Made by a program: the position numbers and the translations under genes. Positions 32,703 through 41,763 of a DNA stretch of 64,000 nt are shown here, in pieces. A model generated the notes under the pieces. That model was given only the letters and a program-made list of their open reading frames with translations. It did no database searches and was not told the origin of the DNA. The stretch lies in contig NZ_JAEQNB010000001.1 in the NCBI RefSeq assembly GCF_016722965.1, positions 1,267,344-1,331,343 of the forward strand, written 5' to 3'. Source of the stretch: Tumebacillus amylolyticus (GTDB lineage Bacteria > Bacillota > Bacilli > Tumebacillales > Tumebacillaceae). Position 1 is the first letter of the stretch. Each line of letters starts with the position of its first letter.

Positions 32703-33515
32703 ATGACAATCAGTGCATGGATACTCGGATTGATCGGAGCCACCGTGATCGCCGGGTTGGCGTATTGGAAACGATCGCTGTCGGCCAGCGGATTTGCAGC
32801 TGCGGTGATCGTGGGGACGGTTCTGTATGCATGTGGAAGTCTCGCGTGGTTCGGGACGTTGATCGCGTTCTTTCTCTCCTCTTCGGTGCTCTCGAAATTC
32901 AAGCAACGAGCAAAGTCGGGTGTGGAAGCGACTTATGAAAAAAGCGGCCGCCGCGATGCCGGCCAAGTGTTTGCGAACGGCGGAATTGCGGTGATTCTCT
33001 GCCTGCTGAACGTCCTGTTCCCGCACTTCCTCTGGTGGGCGGCGTTCGTCGGCGTGCTGGCGACGGTCAACGCCGATACGTGGGCGACCGAAATCGGCGG
33101 TCTCAGCCAAACCGAACCCCGCTCGATTCTCACCTTGAAAAAAGTCCCGACCGGCACGTCCGGCGGGATCTCGCTCTTGGGAACGCTGGCGACGATGGCG
33201 GGCGGGCTGTTCATCGGGCTGTGCGCGTGGTTGCTTTCGTTGAGTTCGTCGAGCGCGAACTTGCACGCCACGCTTGGCTGGTTTCTCCTCACCGGCCTGA
33301 TCGCCGGAACAATCGGGTCGCTGGTCGATTCGATGATCGGAGCCAAGTGGCAATGGATGCAACGCTGCGTCGTCTGCGGCAAGGACGTCGAAGCCCACAC
33401 CCATTGCTCCACGAAAACCTCCTACCTGCGCGGTGAGAAGTGGATGAACAACGATGCCGTCAATCTGATCGCGTCGCTTGCCGGCGCGATTGTCGCCGTA
33501 TTTGCCGGTGTATAA
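32703..33515 (+). CDS. DUF92 family membrane protein
   Basis: 270 residues, five to six membrane helices, DUF92/TMEM19 family (distantly related to phytol and CTP-dependent lipid kinases): SGFAAAVIVGTVLYACGSLA, GRRDAGQVFANGGIA, TVNADTWATEIGGLSQT, SLVDSMIGA and a Cys-rich loop CVVCGKDVEAHTHC. Bacterial role unknown; a lipid- or prenol-related activity is possible. Start ATG after GGAGGTCAAG, divergent from tagO. Confidence 0.85.
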   Translation: MTISAWILGLIGATVIAGLAYWKRSLSASGFAAAVIVGTVLYACGSLAWFGTLIAFFLSSSVLSKFKQRAKSGVEATYEKSGRRDAGQVFANGGIAVILCLLNVLFPHFLWWAAFVGVLATVNADTWATEIGGLSQTEPRSILTLKKVPTGTSGGISLLGTLATMAGGLFIGLCAWLLSLSSSSANLHATLGWFLLTGLIAGTIGSLVDSMIGAKWQWMQRCVVCGKDVEAHTHCSTKTSYLRGEKWMNNDAVNLIASLAGAIVAVFAGV

Positions 33516-33558
33516 AAAGAAGCCAACCATCACGCAGGGCGTGGGGGTTGGCTTTTTT
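33515..33558. terminator. Bidirectional terminator
   Basis: AGCCAACC (33521-33528) / GGTTGGCT (33546-33553), A-run before and T-run after, between convergent DUF92 and peptidase genes. Confidence 0.88.
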
Positions 33559-33559
33559 T

Positions 33560-35530
33560 CTACGGCGTGACTTCTTCGATCAGTTGAAGCCGTAGCAACA
33601 GGCGGATGTAGGCGAGGGAGAACGGGAGGTCTGCCTTGTCGGTTTCGAGTTCGGTGTGGCGGATGATCTCCGCCAGCGTGCGGGTGCCGTCCATGTAGTA
33701 TTGAAGGAACACACTCGTGTCGTGCGTGGACTCTCGCACGACTTTTTCCCATGCCTCGCGTTCCTCTAGGGTCAGATGGCGGAGGAAGCCGTTGAGGTCG
33801 AGGGGGCCGATGCCACGGCGGCGGAACGTTTTTTGCAAGAGGGGGTCGGCGGTTTCGGTCGTTGTGGCGGCGACTTCGGCGAGTGTTTGGGAGAGGCCCT
33901 GTGCGACAGATTCCAGTTCGGCGTGGAAGTGTTCGTACACGCTTTCGACGAAGGCGGTTTTTTTCGCGAGGTCTGTCTGCCAGAGGGCGACCTCCTCTGC
34001 GGGTACCAGTCGTTGCAGGGACTGGAGGTCGGCGATCTTGCAGTCTCGCAGCCAAGAGAGGCGTTCCAGCGCGAGACCTGCCTCGATGACCCCTTCGCGG
34101 ACACTGCGGACTTGCAATTCGAGTTCTTGGGAAACTTGCGCCGCCATGCGGGAGGCGAGCGAGAGCAGGTCTTGAAGCTGTGCATTTGCCACCCAATACA
34201 AGTACGTCGCCGCCGTCGATGCAACTCGACCCATCATCTGCGGGCTGAGGTTGTCAACTGTATCAAACGACGTATGGTAAAACTTATCCGGCCACGTGAT
34301 CATCATCGGGCAGGGAATCCCGACGGTCGGGTCTGCGAGAATGTAATGGTCGCTTCCCGGCGAGAACGGCGTCAACAGATGGTTGGTCAGCGAGTAGCCA
34401 TACGTTCGGTTGAAGTCCCGACAGTCCTCCGCCGCCAACTCCCAGATGCCGTGCGCAAGTTCCGCCGTGTAGGAGGGCAGAGAGCGCGAGGACTTCACGA
34501 CGGTCAGCGGACCGCCGCTTTTGGCGGGGTCAGCTCCGACCATGTCGAGGTTCAGCGCTGCCACGGTCTTCGCCAGTCGCTCCCGACGGTGGTTGATATG
34601 AGCATGAGTCCCTGTAAACTCCGGCATCAGCAAAAAGCGAATTCCTCGCTGGGGCTTCGCAATTCGTCCCTCTGCAAGCAAACGTTGCAGCGTGCGGGCC
34701 GTTTCCAATAACACACTCGGGCCGGACGCGTTGTCATTGCCGCCCGGTTTGGGATGGCAGAGGTGCGAGATCAGCAGAACTTCTTCGTCCGTGCTGCCCG
34801 GGATGAACGCTTCGACATTCTCGATTTCGCCTTCGACCAGTTCGGCCTCGACCCGTGCGTGGACGGTGACGGGGCCTTTTTTGCAAAGGGCTCGCAGTTC
34901 GTCGCCGACGCGCGGGGAAACGGCGAAACCAAACGAGGTTACACGTTCGTCGTACCACCAGAACGACGTGTACTGCACAGCGTCCACCAAGTCTTCGCGG
35001 GTGCGCAGAGGCGGGAAACTCGTCATGTTGTCGGTCACGATGCCCACGGCCCCGAATTTCTCAACCGCCAGTTCGTGGATGCGCATCTGGGAACCGCGAG
35101 CGAGGACGATTTTGCCCCGCACATCGAGGCCCTCATATCCCGACTCCTCCGTTGCGTTCTCCACCAACACGAGCTCAGTGGTGACGCCCTCCGGCGGGGT
35201 CGAGGTGCTGCGTTGGATGATCGAGAGTTCCATTTCGGTATAGCGGGCGAGGCGTTTGGAATGGGGTCCGAGGAGTTGCAGTTCGCCCTCCTTGCAGCGC
35301 CATTCCCGGAACGAGCGGGAGTTGCCGAAGTAGACGTCGGGTGTGGCTTGGTAGGTGACGATCTCAGCGTCCAGCCCGTACTCAAGCAGGCGATCCACAC
35401 AATAGCGGGCCGCTTCTCGATAGCCAGGCGACGCTTGGATGCGATGGTGGTTGGACAGCACGCGTGCGTGGTTCAGGGCCGCAACGCCCGAGGCTTCCGC
35501 TTGGAACGGAGCCAGCCATTTTTTCAGCAT
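33560..35530 (-). CDS. M28-type aminopeptidase-like protein with PA and DUF4910-like regions
   Basis: 656 residues. A PA-like region (about 110-180, VRGKIVLARGSQMRIHELAVEKFG) is followed by a zinc-peptidase-like domain: LLISHLCHPKPGGNDNASGP supplies His/Asp ligands, then PEFTGTHAHIN, LNLDMVGADPAKSGGP and GSDHYILADPTVGIP. The last 200 residues are helical. No signal peptide, so probably cytoplasmic. Family members occur near glycan or peptide tailoring loci; the substrate is unknown. Divergent from its left neighbour and monocistronic by context. Confidence 0.83.
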   Translation of the reverse strand: MLKKWLAPFQAEASGVAALNHARVLSNHHRIQASPGYREAARYCVDRLLEYGLDAEIVTYQATPDVYFGNSRSFREWRCKEGELQLLGPHSKRLARYTEMELSIIQRSTSTPPEGVTTELVLVENATEESGYEGLDVRGKIVLARGSQMRIHELAVEKFGAVGIVTDNMTSFPPLRTREDLVDAVQYTSFWWYDERVTSFGFAVSPRVGDELRALCKKGPVTVHARVEAELVEGEIENVEAFIPGSTDEEVLLISHLCHPKPGGNDNASGPSVLLETARTLQRLLAEGRIAKPQRGIRFLLMPEFTGTHAHINHRRERLAKTVAALNLDMVGADPAKSGGPLTVVKSSRSLPSYTAELAHGIWELAAEDCRDFNRTYGYSLTNHLLTPFSPGSDHYILADPTVGIPCPMMITWPDKFYHTSFDTVDNLSPQMMGRVASTAATYLYWVANAQLQDLLSLASRMAAQVSQELELQVRSVREGVIEAGLALERLSWLRDCKIADLQSLQRLVPAEEVALWQTDLAKKTAFVESVYEHFHAELESVAQGLSQTLAEVAATTTETADPLLQKTFRRRGIGPLDLNGFLRHLTLEEREAWEKVVRESTHDTSVFLQYYMDGTRTLAEIIRHTELETDKADLPFSLAYIRLLLRLQLIEEVTP

Positions 35531-35617
35531 GTCGGAATTCCCCTTTCGTCTCTCTACAATCTATAGTTTGAATATAGGGGAGATTGCGAAAAAAAGCACG
35601 AAAGAAACTCCGGAAAA

Positions 35618-35652
35618 CGAAAAACGGGAGAATCGATTGAATTCTCCCGCAC
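35618..35652 (-). terminator. Terminator of the second ger operon
   Basis: CGGGAGAAT / ATTCTCCCG perfect stem (35625-35649), followed on the minus strand by a T-rich run; directly after the stop of the Ger(x)C gene. Confidence 0.85.
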
Positions 35653-35654
35653 GC

Positions 35655-36761
35655 TTAGTTTTCATTGAGTTTGTAGTTCGCGAGGACCTGAAATTTTAGA
35701 TGAGGATAGACAGTGGACCAAGTTTGGAGATCTTGCGTGTGATTCAGATGTCTCGATCGATAGCGGAGGCCGAAGCCGAGAGGGTCAACGCTTTTGTTTC
35801 TCATTTTGATGAGGAGTCGGCTCACTTTTTTTTGAAATTGATCTTCCGCTTGTTTCTCCAAAGCGTGTTTCATTTCTTCTGTTACGACTCCCGACTCATC
35901 CAGTCGTTCGACCAAAGCTCCCTGCATCTTGATCGTCAGGATGGCCGTCGTGAATGCGTTCCCCTCGACCAGTTGATACGTTGTATTTCCTTTTTCAGTC
36001 GAGACGGAGTAGGTGCTGTTCTTGGCCTTCAGTGTAAACGTATCATTGCGGATGCCGGTTGTGAGGAGCTTGAGAAGTTTCGATTCTTCGGGCGTGAGTT
36101 CCTCTTGCCATCGTTTCTTATCAAACAACGAGATTTTGTTGATTTGCAGAACCCCCTGTTGAAGTTCCAAGACGGGCAAGGTCAGGTCGAGTCCGGGGGT
36201 GTTGATTCTTCTGAACGCGTCATAGAGAGGTACCGCGTACACAAAGGGGGATTGGGTACAGCTTCGTTCAAACGTGTAGAACAAATAACTGCCGGCGACC
36301 GCCTCTTCCTTCGGTTTGAATTTCAGCATCTCATACGCGTTTGGCTTTCCGACTCCCAGATAGGCGATTTTCTGGATATCGGGTCGTCTCATAAAATAAT
36401 CAACGGCAAGAGGGATTTCCTGTTTCGCGACCCCCTCCCCAAACAACAGTGCTTTGACATACCCAAAATCAAGCTTCTTGTCGCTCATGGACCTCAGATG
36501 GTCGAGTCCTTCTGAAATGGAATTGCAGTTCACCTTCAGCAGCGTGAAATTACTGTCGATCGTTTTGGGATCACCTTTGGCAAGGGATATTTTGAGGATC
36601 AAACTGTACTTTTTACCGGTCACTTCCGATTGATCAAGTCCGATGGAGGTCACAAAGGCGCGCCTGTCAATATCTTCGAAGGCACATCCGGAGAGCGGAA
36701 GCAGCAGGAAGAGGACAAGGGCGCAGGCTACCCTTACTCTGCTTTTCGACGAGCGCACCAT
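35655..36761 (-). CDS. Ger(x)C family germination lipoprotein, second ger operon
   Basis: 368 residues from the ATG at 36761; the frame extends further upstream but this start places a signal peptide and lipobox (LLLPLSGCAFED, Cys at about residue 25) correctly. C subunit of a GerA-type germinant receptor, predicted to sit on the outer face of the spore inner membrane. GYVKALLFGEGVA and a C-terminal domain ending ...FQVLANYKLNEN fit the family. Overlaps the end of the B-subunit gene by about 28 bases. Germinant unknown. Confidence 0.9.
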   Translation of the reverse strand: MVRSSKSRVRVACALVLFLLLPLSGCAFEDIDRRAFVTSIGLDQSEVTGKKYSLILKISLAKGDPKTIDSNFTLLKVNCNSISEGLDHLRSMSDKKLDFGYVKALLFGEGVAKQEIPLAVDYFMRRPDIQKIAYLGVGKPNAYEMLKFKPKEEAVAGSYLFYTFERSCTQSPFVYAVPLYDAFRRINTPGLDLTLPVLELQQGVLQINKISLFDKKRWQEELTPEESKLLKLLTTGIRNDTFTLKAKNSTYSVSTEKGNTTYQLVEGNAFTTAILTIKMQGALVERLDESGVVTEEMKHALEKQAEDQFQKKVSRLLIKMRNKSVDPLGFGLRYRSRHLNHTQDLQTWSTVYPHLKFQVLANYKLNEN

Positions 36762-37819
36762 ACGAGGACGCCCATCATGGCGAATTCGAACGGAAGCTTG
36801 ATGTTTAGAAACCAACGGAAGGAGTTTCGAATCGCCGTTTCGTCCAAAAACACCCAAAACAAAACGGAACCAAAAAAAAATGCGGAGATCGAGATCCATT
36901 TTTGTTTTCCTCCGTTCATCAGGTTCGCCAAGGTAAGGAATTTGAGTGAGGAATGCCAGCAGACGATCACAAACATCAGGGAAACACCGATTTGCATCAT
37001 GAGAAAGACAACGAGAAACCGTTCAATGAAGAAATACGTGAGTTTCATGCTGTACGTGGTGGTAAACCACACATCGCCGTCATGCCCGATTCCTGCCAGC
37101 CCCAGATACCCGACCGGGATCAAATAATACGCCAACAAGAGAAGGAGGCCCGTCGCAACGACGAAAACATGCCGTTTCTTCGGGTTGCTTTGTACGAGAT
37201 GTTCGTGAAAAACGAATCGAGTCGTATATCCATTGAATAAAAAAGTTCCGGCCGCGATCATTTGATAGCTCGGCCAGTTGCGGATGTACGAAGCGGCTTC
37301 CAGGATAAAATCAAATCGGATGTCCGGGTCGAAGGCGAAGATCAGGAACACGATGACGCTAAACGGGATTTGAAACAACACGACAATCTCGACCATGAAC
37401 AAAATGCTCTTCGAATCAAGGAGCGATGAAAACACCACCAACACAAGGAAAACGCCAAAGAGGAGCCCTGTTGAAAGATCAGGGGAGATAAACTTGTGTG
37501 CGATCTGTGCAAATGAAACGAGAAAGATCAGGCCGACCCAGTAGGAGAGCAGGAGATTGCAGAGGAACAGGGCTTTTTGCAAGCTTTTGGAACAGGCACC
37601 GGTCATGATCTGGGCGATCGTTGCTCCGGGAAACCGATTCATTCGACTTTCAAAGACGATCACCATCACACTCGTTATCAGCAACGCAACGAGAAGGCTG
37701 GGCAGACTGCTTGAATATCGCTCTGAATAGATCAGTTTCGGGGTAAACTCGATGATGCAGACGATGAAATTCAGATACATGAGAAAGTAGTAGTACCGAC
37801 TGCTCAGCATACGCATCAC
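36734..37819 (-). CDS. GerB family spore germination permease, second ger operon
   Basis: 361 residues, about ten membrane helices, APC-superfamily GerB type. Shorter and more divergent than the B subunit of the first operon. B subunits are thought to form the germinant-binding site. Translationally coupled with the C gene downstream. Base composition is lower in GC than in the first ger operon. Confidence 0.9.
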   Translation of the reverse strand: MMRMLSSRYYYFLMYLNFIVCIIEFTPKLIYSERYSSSLPSLLVALLITSVMVIVFESRMNRFPGATIAQIMTGACSKSLQKALFLCNLLLSYWVGLIFLVSFAQIAHKFISPDLSTGLLFGVFLVLVVFSSLLDSKSILFMVEIVVLFQIPFSVIVFLIFAFDPDIRFDFILEAASYIRNWPSYQMIAAGTFLFNGYTTRFVFHEHLVQSNPKKRHVFVVATGLLLLLAYYLIPVGYLGLAGIGHDGDVWFTTTYSMKLTYFFIERFLVVFLMMQIGVSLMFVIVCWHSSLKFLTLANLMNGGKQKWISISAFFFGSVLFWVFLDETAIRNSFRWFLNIKLPFEFAMMGVLVWCARRKAE

Positions 37820-37837
37820 CTGCTTTTCCTTTTTCTG

Positions 37838-39118
37838 TTAGAGAAGCTTCATGTAAGGTTTGCCCAAACTCCTCAGAGAGCAAAGATAGGCAAGGAGCGC
37901 CAGCAGACCCACCACGACTCCGATCGTTCCCAGAAAACTGGCCAGTAGAATTAAAGGGTATCGGATGATTCGGATCGCCTGATGCATCGCATTGACGGGG
38001 ACCACGAAGTTGGAAATCGCCACGACAGAAATGACGATGATCATGACGTTTGCCACCAGACCGGCTTCCGTGGCAGCCTGTCCCAAAATGAGGCCGCCGA
38101 CCGTTGTGGCTGTGGGGGAGATCGTTTTGGGGAGGCGAATGCTCGCTTCAATCAAAAATTCGGTCAAAATCAACATGAACATGATCTCGATGTACGAGGG
38201 AAACGGAACGGTCATCCGGCTGCCCGCAACGAGAAGTGCAAATTGAACTTTCAAAACATCGGGAGAGTACGAAATGATGGAAATGTACAAGGCCGGGAGG
38301 ATCAGTGTGATCAAGAGCGCAACGTAACGCAGGGTTAGCAGGAACTTACCGATGATTGGCATTTGGACGGTGTCATCCATCGACTTGAAAAAATCAAAAA
38401 ACGTGACCGGCCCGATTAACCCCCAAGACGAACCCTCCAGCAGGATGACAATTTTACCTTCAGCCAAATTTTTGACGACACGGTCAGGGCGCTCTGTCGT
38501 CAAAAAAAGTGGGAAGAGGTTGAATTTGTTATGAATCAGGTTTTTCTGCAGTTGTCCGGCTGATTGTAAGATCGTCATTTGGAGTTGTGAAAGTTTTTCC
38601 TTTAACGTGGCAAGGGTGGTTGTCTCAGCAAGAGTTTCGTCAAACAGCACGATCAATTTGATGTTGGAATCGTTGCCTACAAAGTGACTTTCTACAAGCA
38701 ATGTTTTACGTTTGTATCGGTTTCGAATCAAATTAAGAGAGGTTTCGATGTTTTCGCTGAGGCCGTCTTTCGGACCTTGCAAAATGTTTTCATCCGTCGA
38801 TACGTCGACGGAGCGAGACATAAAGTTTCTCATGGAGACGGAAATCATTTGCTCATGGATCGAGATGATGACGTGACCGTCCAGCATTTTTTCGATCGCT
38901 TCGGCTTCGCTCGACCGCACCGACCAGTTTGGGAACGATTTCAGATACGTTTCATAGTCGGCGGCCGATTCGGTTCTGTAGAAGGTCGAGATCAGTTTCT
39001 TGAAGATATCCGCCTCGTTGCAGACGGACGCGAAGTAGTACAGGCAAATGGTAAACTTGTTTTTTTCGAACTCACGTGTCAGGAAATCTTCATTTTTTTG
39101 CAAGCTTTCAAAACGCAC
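37838..39118 (-). CDS. GerA family spore germination protein, second ger operon
   Basis: 426 residues: N-terminal cytoplasmic domain (to about 225, with GPKDGLSENIETSLNLIRNR), then about five membrane helices including LEGSSWGLIGPVTFFDF and VPFPSYIEIMFMLILTEFLIE, and the end SLRSLGKPYMKLL. A subunit of a nutrient germinant receptor, proposed to form the ion channel of the complex. Shorter at both ends than the A subunit of the other operon and lacking its long polar C-tail. Lower GC than its neighbours. Confidence 0.92.
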   Translation of the reverse strand: MRFESLQKNEDFLTREFEKNKFTICLYYFASVCNEADIFKKLISTFYRTESAADYETYLKSFPNWSVRSSEAEAIEKMLDGHVIISIHEQMISVSMRNFMSRSVDVSTDENILQGPKDGLSENIETSLNLIRNRYKRKTLLVESHFVGNDSNIKLIVLFDETLAETTTLATLKEKLSQLQMTILQSAGQLQKNLIHNKFNLFPLFLTTERPDRVVKNLAEGKIVILLEGSSWGLIGPVTFFDFFKSMDDTVQMPIIGKFLLTLRYVALLITLILPALYISIISYSPDVLKVQFALLVAGSRMTVPFPSYIEIMFMLILTEFLIEASIRLPKTISPTATTVGGLILGQAATEAGLVANVMIIVISVVAISNFVVPVNAMHQAIRIIRYPLILLASFLGTIGVVVGLLALLAYLCSLRSLGKPYMKLL

Positions 39119-39137
39119 GGAGCCATCACCTCTTTAG

Positions 39138-39174
39138 GATCAAGAAGCGGGAGAGCCCCCCGCTTCTTTTTTCG
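39138..39174. terminator. Hairpin between the two ger operons
   Basis: AGAAGCGGG / CCCGCTTCT stem. The T-run follows on the plus strand; in the direction of the ger genes the T-tract is weak, so it may only partly separate the two operons. Confidence 0.55.
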
Positions 39175-39186
39175 TACCATCCTTTA

Positions 39187-39387
39187 CTACATGATATTCT
39201 GCATCATCCAATTCCCGACATAGGCGGCGACACCGAGCACGATGTTGGTCCATCCGAAGAAGCGGGAGAGCTTTTCCTCTTTGGTTTGCTGCTTCTGGTT
39301 GTACTTTTTGGAGTCGATCACCAAAGTCAGGACCCCGCAGATTTCGAACAGCAGCACTAAGTAATTGAGGTAACTGAGTTGCGTCAT
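39187..39387 (-). CDS. Small membrane protein, CLC_0170-like, between ger operons
   Basis: 66 residues with two hydrophobic segments: YLNYLVLLFEICGVLTLVI and FFGWTNIVLGVAAYVGNWMM, joined by a lysine/glutamine-rich loop. Proteins of this size and layout occur in germinant-receptor operons of Bacillaceae and Clostridia and are comparable in position to the D subunits, which modulate receptor function. It ends the first ger operon (A-B-C-small protein). Start ATG has a GAAAGGGTTCGCTCCCC context. Confidence 0.75.
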   Translation of the reverse strand: MTQLSYLNYLVLLFEICGVLTLVIDSKKYNQKQQTKEEKLSRFFGWTNIVLGVAAYVGNWMMQNIM

Positions 39388-39422
39388 GGGGAGCGAACCC
39401 TTTCTTCACGAGGTATGGGCGC

Positions 39423-40664
39423 TTAGCGGGCGGTCATCCCGACACGGCGAATTTTGGACGAGACGGTCACGTCAACGGGGATGTCCTTGTACATGCGGCA
39501 CCATTTCTCTTGGGTTTGGATGTTTTCATCCCAGTACTTCGACTCTTTCCCCCGCACTTGCTCACCGAATCCAAAAATGTCCGCTTCGTCCTCTTGCGTT
39601 TGTTTGATCAGGGAGACGATCGCCTTTTTGGCTCCCTGAGAGGCGGACTCTTCGATTTTTTGCAGGATTTCGGAGTTGTCCACTTGGAGGTTCGAGCTCG
39701 ATTTCTCGTCCAGCCCGGCTTCGTAGTAGACGTTTACGGTCACATGAGGGCGTCCGTTTTGCAAGTCGACTTTGATCTTCGACTTGCGGTGTTCGGCGCG
39801 AACCATGACCGATTCGTTCGACCCCGGCACGGGCACGCTCGCCATGTAACCGCCGGGGTTTAAGCCTTGCACTGCCATGAAGAAGCCGATTTCCAACGGT
39901 TTGGCGATCCCGACCATTCTGAATCCTTTAAAGTACGCCATGCCTGCGATCTGGATGTTGTTTTTTTCCTTGATCGTGATGTACGGGAGGTACGGTTGCT
40001 GGCCGAGGGTGGACGTCGCGCTCCAGAAGATCCCGAGAAAATCGTTCGGAAATTTGCCGAGTGCCACCGCATGATCCAAGGTCGCCATGAGATAGAGGGC
40101 GGGCACCCGTTCCAACTCCGGCGAGATCTGCATCGTGTCGGCAGCTCTGCCTTTGGAGACGAACATCCAAGCGGCACGCCGCACTTCCGGATTGCGGCGC
40201 AGGTATTCGTTGACGTTGTCAACGCCTTGGCGCGCGTACTCTTCGGAGAGGATGATCACCCGCAGATGGCTTAGGAACACGCGGTCTGCCAGTTGTTGTT
40301 GGAGATTCATCATCGCATCGTCTAACGTGTGTCCGACAACGGAGACGACCCAGACCGGTTTTTGATCTCCGCTGCCTCCTCCCCCGGTTGCTCCACCGCC
40401 AGGCCCCAAGGGAATGCGCCCCGGGACGGCAATCTGTGCGGTGATGCGCACCATTTTGTTGGTGGGGGTTGGGAAGCGGCCTTTGAGATGCGAGATTTCG
40501 CCCTCTTCGTGCTCCGCTTGTTTCCCCTCCACATCGATGGAAATCCCCAACACGTTCGCACGTTCTTCGATCTCAAGTCGATCCCAACAACCGCTGAAAA
40601 AAGGGACGAGGAGCAGGAGGATCAGCAATTTTTTACCCTGTCTGCTCCAGAGGCTGCTCTTCAT
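39423..40664 (-). CDS. Ger(x)C family germination lipoprotein, first ger operon
   Basis: 413 residues. Signal peptide with lipobox LVPFFSGCWD (Cys at about residue 26), then the Ger(x)C domains (ISIDVEGKQAEHEEGEISHL, VVGHTLDDAMMNLQQQLADR). A Gly/Pro-rich insertion GPGGGATGGGGSG near residue 90 is not usual in the family. Outer lipoprotein subunit of a germinant receptor. Start overlaps the end of the B gene by about 30 bases. Confidence 0.93.
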   Translation of the reverse strand: MKSSLWSRQGKKLLILLLLVPFFSGCWDRLEIEERANVLGISIDVEGKQAEHEEGEISHLKGRFPTPTNKMVRITAQIAVPGRIPLGPGGGATGGGGSGDQKPVWVVSVVGHTLDDAMMNLQQQLADRVFLSHLRVIILSEEYARQGVDNVNEYLRRNPEVRRAAWMFVSKGRAADTMQISPELERVPALYLMATLDHAVALGKFPNDFLGIFWSATSTLGQQPYLPYITIKEKNNIQIAGMAYFKGFRMVGIAKPLEIGFFMAVQGLNPGGYMASVPVPGSNESVMVRAEHRKSKIKVDLQNGRPHVTVNVYYEAGLDEKSSSNLQVDNSEILQKIEESASQGAKKAIVSLIKQTQEDEADIFGFGEQVRGKESKYWDENIQTQEKWCRMYKDIPVDVTVSSKIRRVGMTAR

Positions 40665-41763
40665 GTTGCTGATCCCCCCTTTTTTTCCGGATCATCGCCA
40701 CCAAGAACAAGAGCAGGGGATAGACGATGGTCAGCACCAACCCGCATTGCCCGACGATTTTGATGATGGCGTACATCTGAAGGACATTCTGGGGTAACAT
40801 CGCCATCATAAACACAAACGGCAAGGTGAAAAACGAAAACATCTTGTGATCCCGCAAGCGAAACAACTCGCTGGCTGAATGAATCATGAGGGTGTAACTG
40901 GAGAACAGCGTGGTGAAGACCGCGATGACCCACACGATCAGAAACGGCGCATCCAACCGTTCAAGGATGTTCGCAGGCAGGGAGGTCGTGCGCGCCAATT
41001 CAAGCGTCGGCCACAGCAGGAGCTTGATCTCTTGGGCGCCGAAGACGGAGACGGTCGCCGTGACGATCAACAGGTAAATTCCTCCCGAAATCAACATCCC
41101 CCAGAAGCTGGCTTTCATGGCTCGCTCCGGTCGACGCATCGCGGGGATGACGAGCGTGTAGATGAAAAATCCTTGGAAAAGCGCCGCAATCGTGAAGACA
41201 CCGGACGTCATGGTGTGCAGAACCGGCTTGTTTCCCAACAGCGGCAACAAGTTGATGACATTGGAATTTTTCATCGACAGGCCGACGATCACCAACGCCG
41301 GCGCCACCAAGACCGGCAGATAGAAGTGATGGATGTAGGTAAACGTCGTGATGTCATGGCGCGAGTTCACCGCCGCCAAGATCAGCATGACGACAACCGT
41401 CACTTCAAGCGGTGTGCGACGCAAAACGGAAGACACGACGACTTCACCAAACTCTCGGGCGGCAAGCGATGTCAAGATCGCAAAAAAAAGGATGATCGCA
41501 AGACTTCCCAAGGCTGCGATCCATTTTCCTAAAATGTCTTCGCTGTAGCGGACGATCGATTTGTTGGGAAAGCGCATCCCGAGTTTTGTGATCAGCCACA
41601 GTCCGAAGGAGGCAAGCCCAATGCCGAGCAACGTGATCAACGGAGCACCCGTATTGGCGGCGTCCACGGCGAAGCGAGGCAAGGGCAAAAGCCCGACTCC
41701 GATGATGGAGCTAATCAGAATCGCCGCTGCTTGGATTGCTGTTATCTGACGAGGATACTCCAT
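40633..41763 (-). CDS. GerB family spore germination permease, first ger operon
   Basis: 376 residues from the ATG at 41763, chosen over an upstream ATG because GGTGGAAGGAAC then serves as ribosome site. Ten membrane helices; QITAIQAAAILISSIIGVGL at the start is characteristic of GerB permeases. Germinant-recognition subunit. Overlaps the A gene by 53 bases and the C gene by about 30, a tightly coupled A-B-C order. Confidence 0.93.
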   Translation of the reverse strand: MEYPRQITAIQAAAILISSIIGVGLLPLPRFAVDAANTGAPLITLLGIGLASFGLWLITKLGMRFPNKSIVRYSEDILGKWIAALGSLAIILFFAILTSLAAREFGEVVVSSVLRRTPLEVTVVVMLILAAVNSRHDITTFTYIHHFYLPVLVAPALVIVGLSMKNSNVINLLPLLGNKPVLHTMTSGVFTIAALFQGFFIYTLVIPAMRRPERAMKASFWGMLISGGIYLLIVTATVSVFGAQEIKLLLWPTLELARTTSLPANILERLDAPFLIVWVIAVFTTLFSSYTLMIHSASELFRLRDHKMFSFFTLPFVFMMAMLPQNVLQMYAIIKIVGQCGLVLTIVYPLLLFLVAMIRKKRGDQQHEEQPLEQTG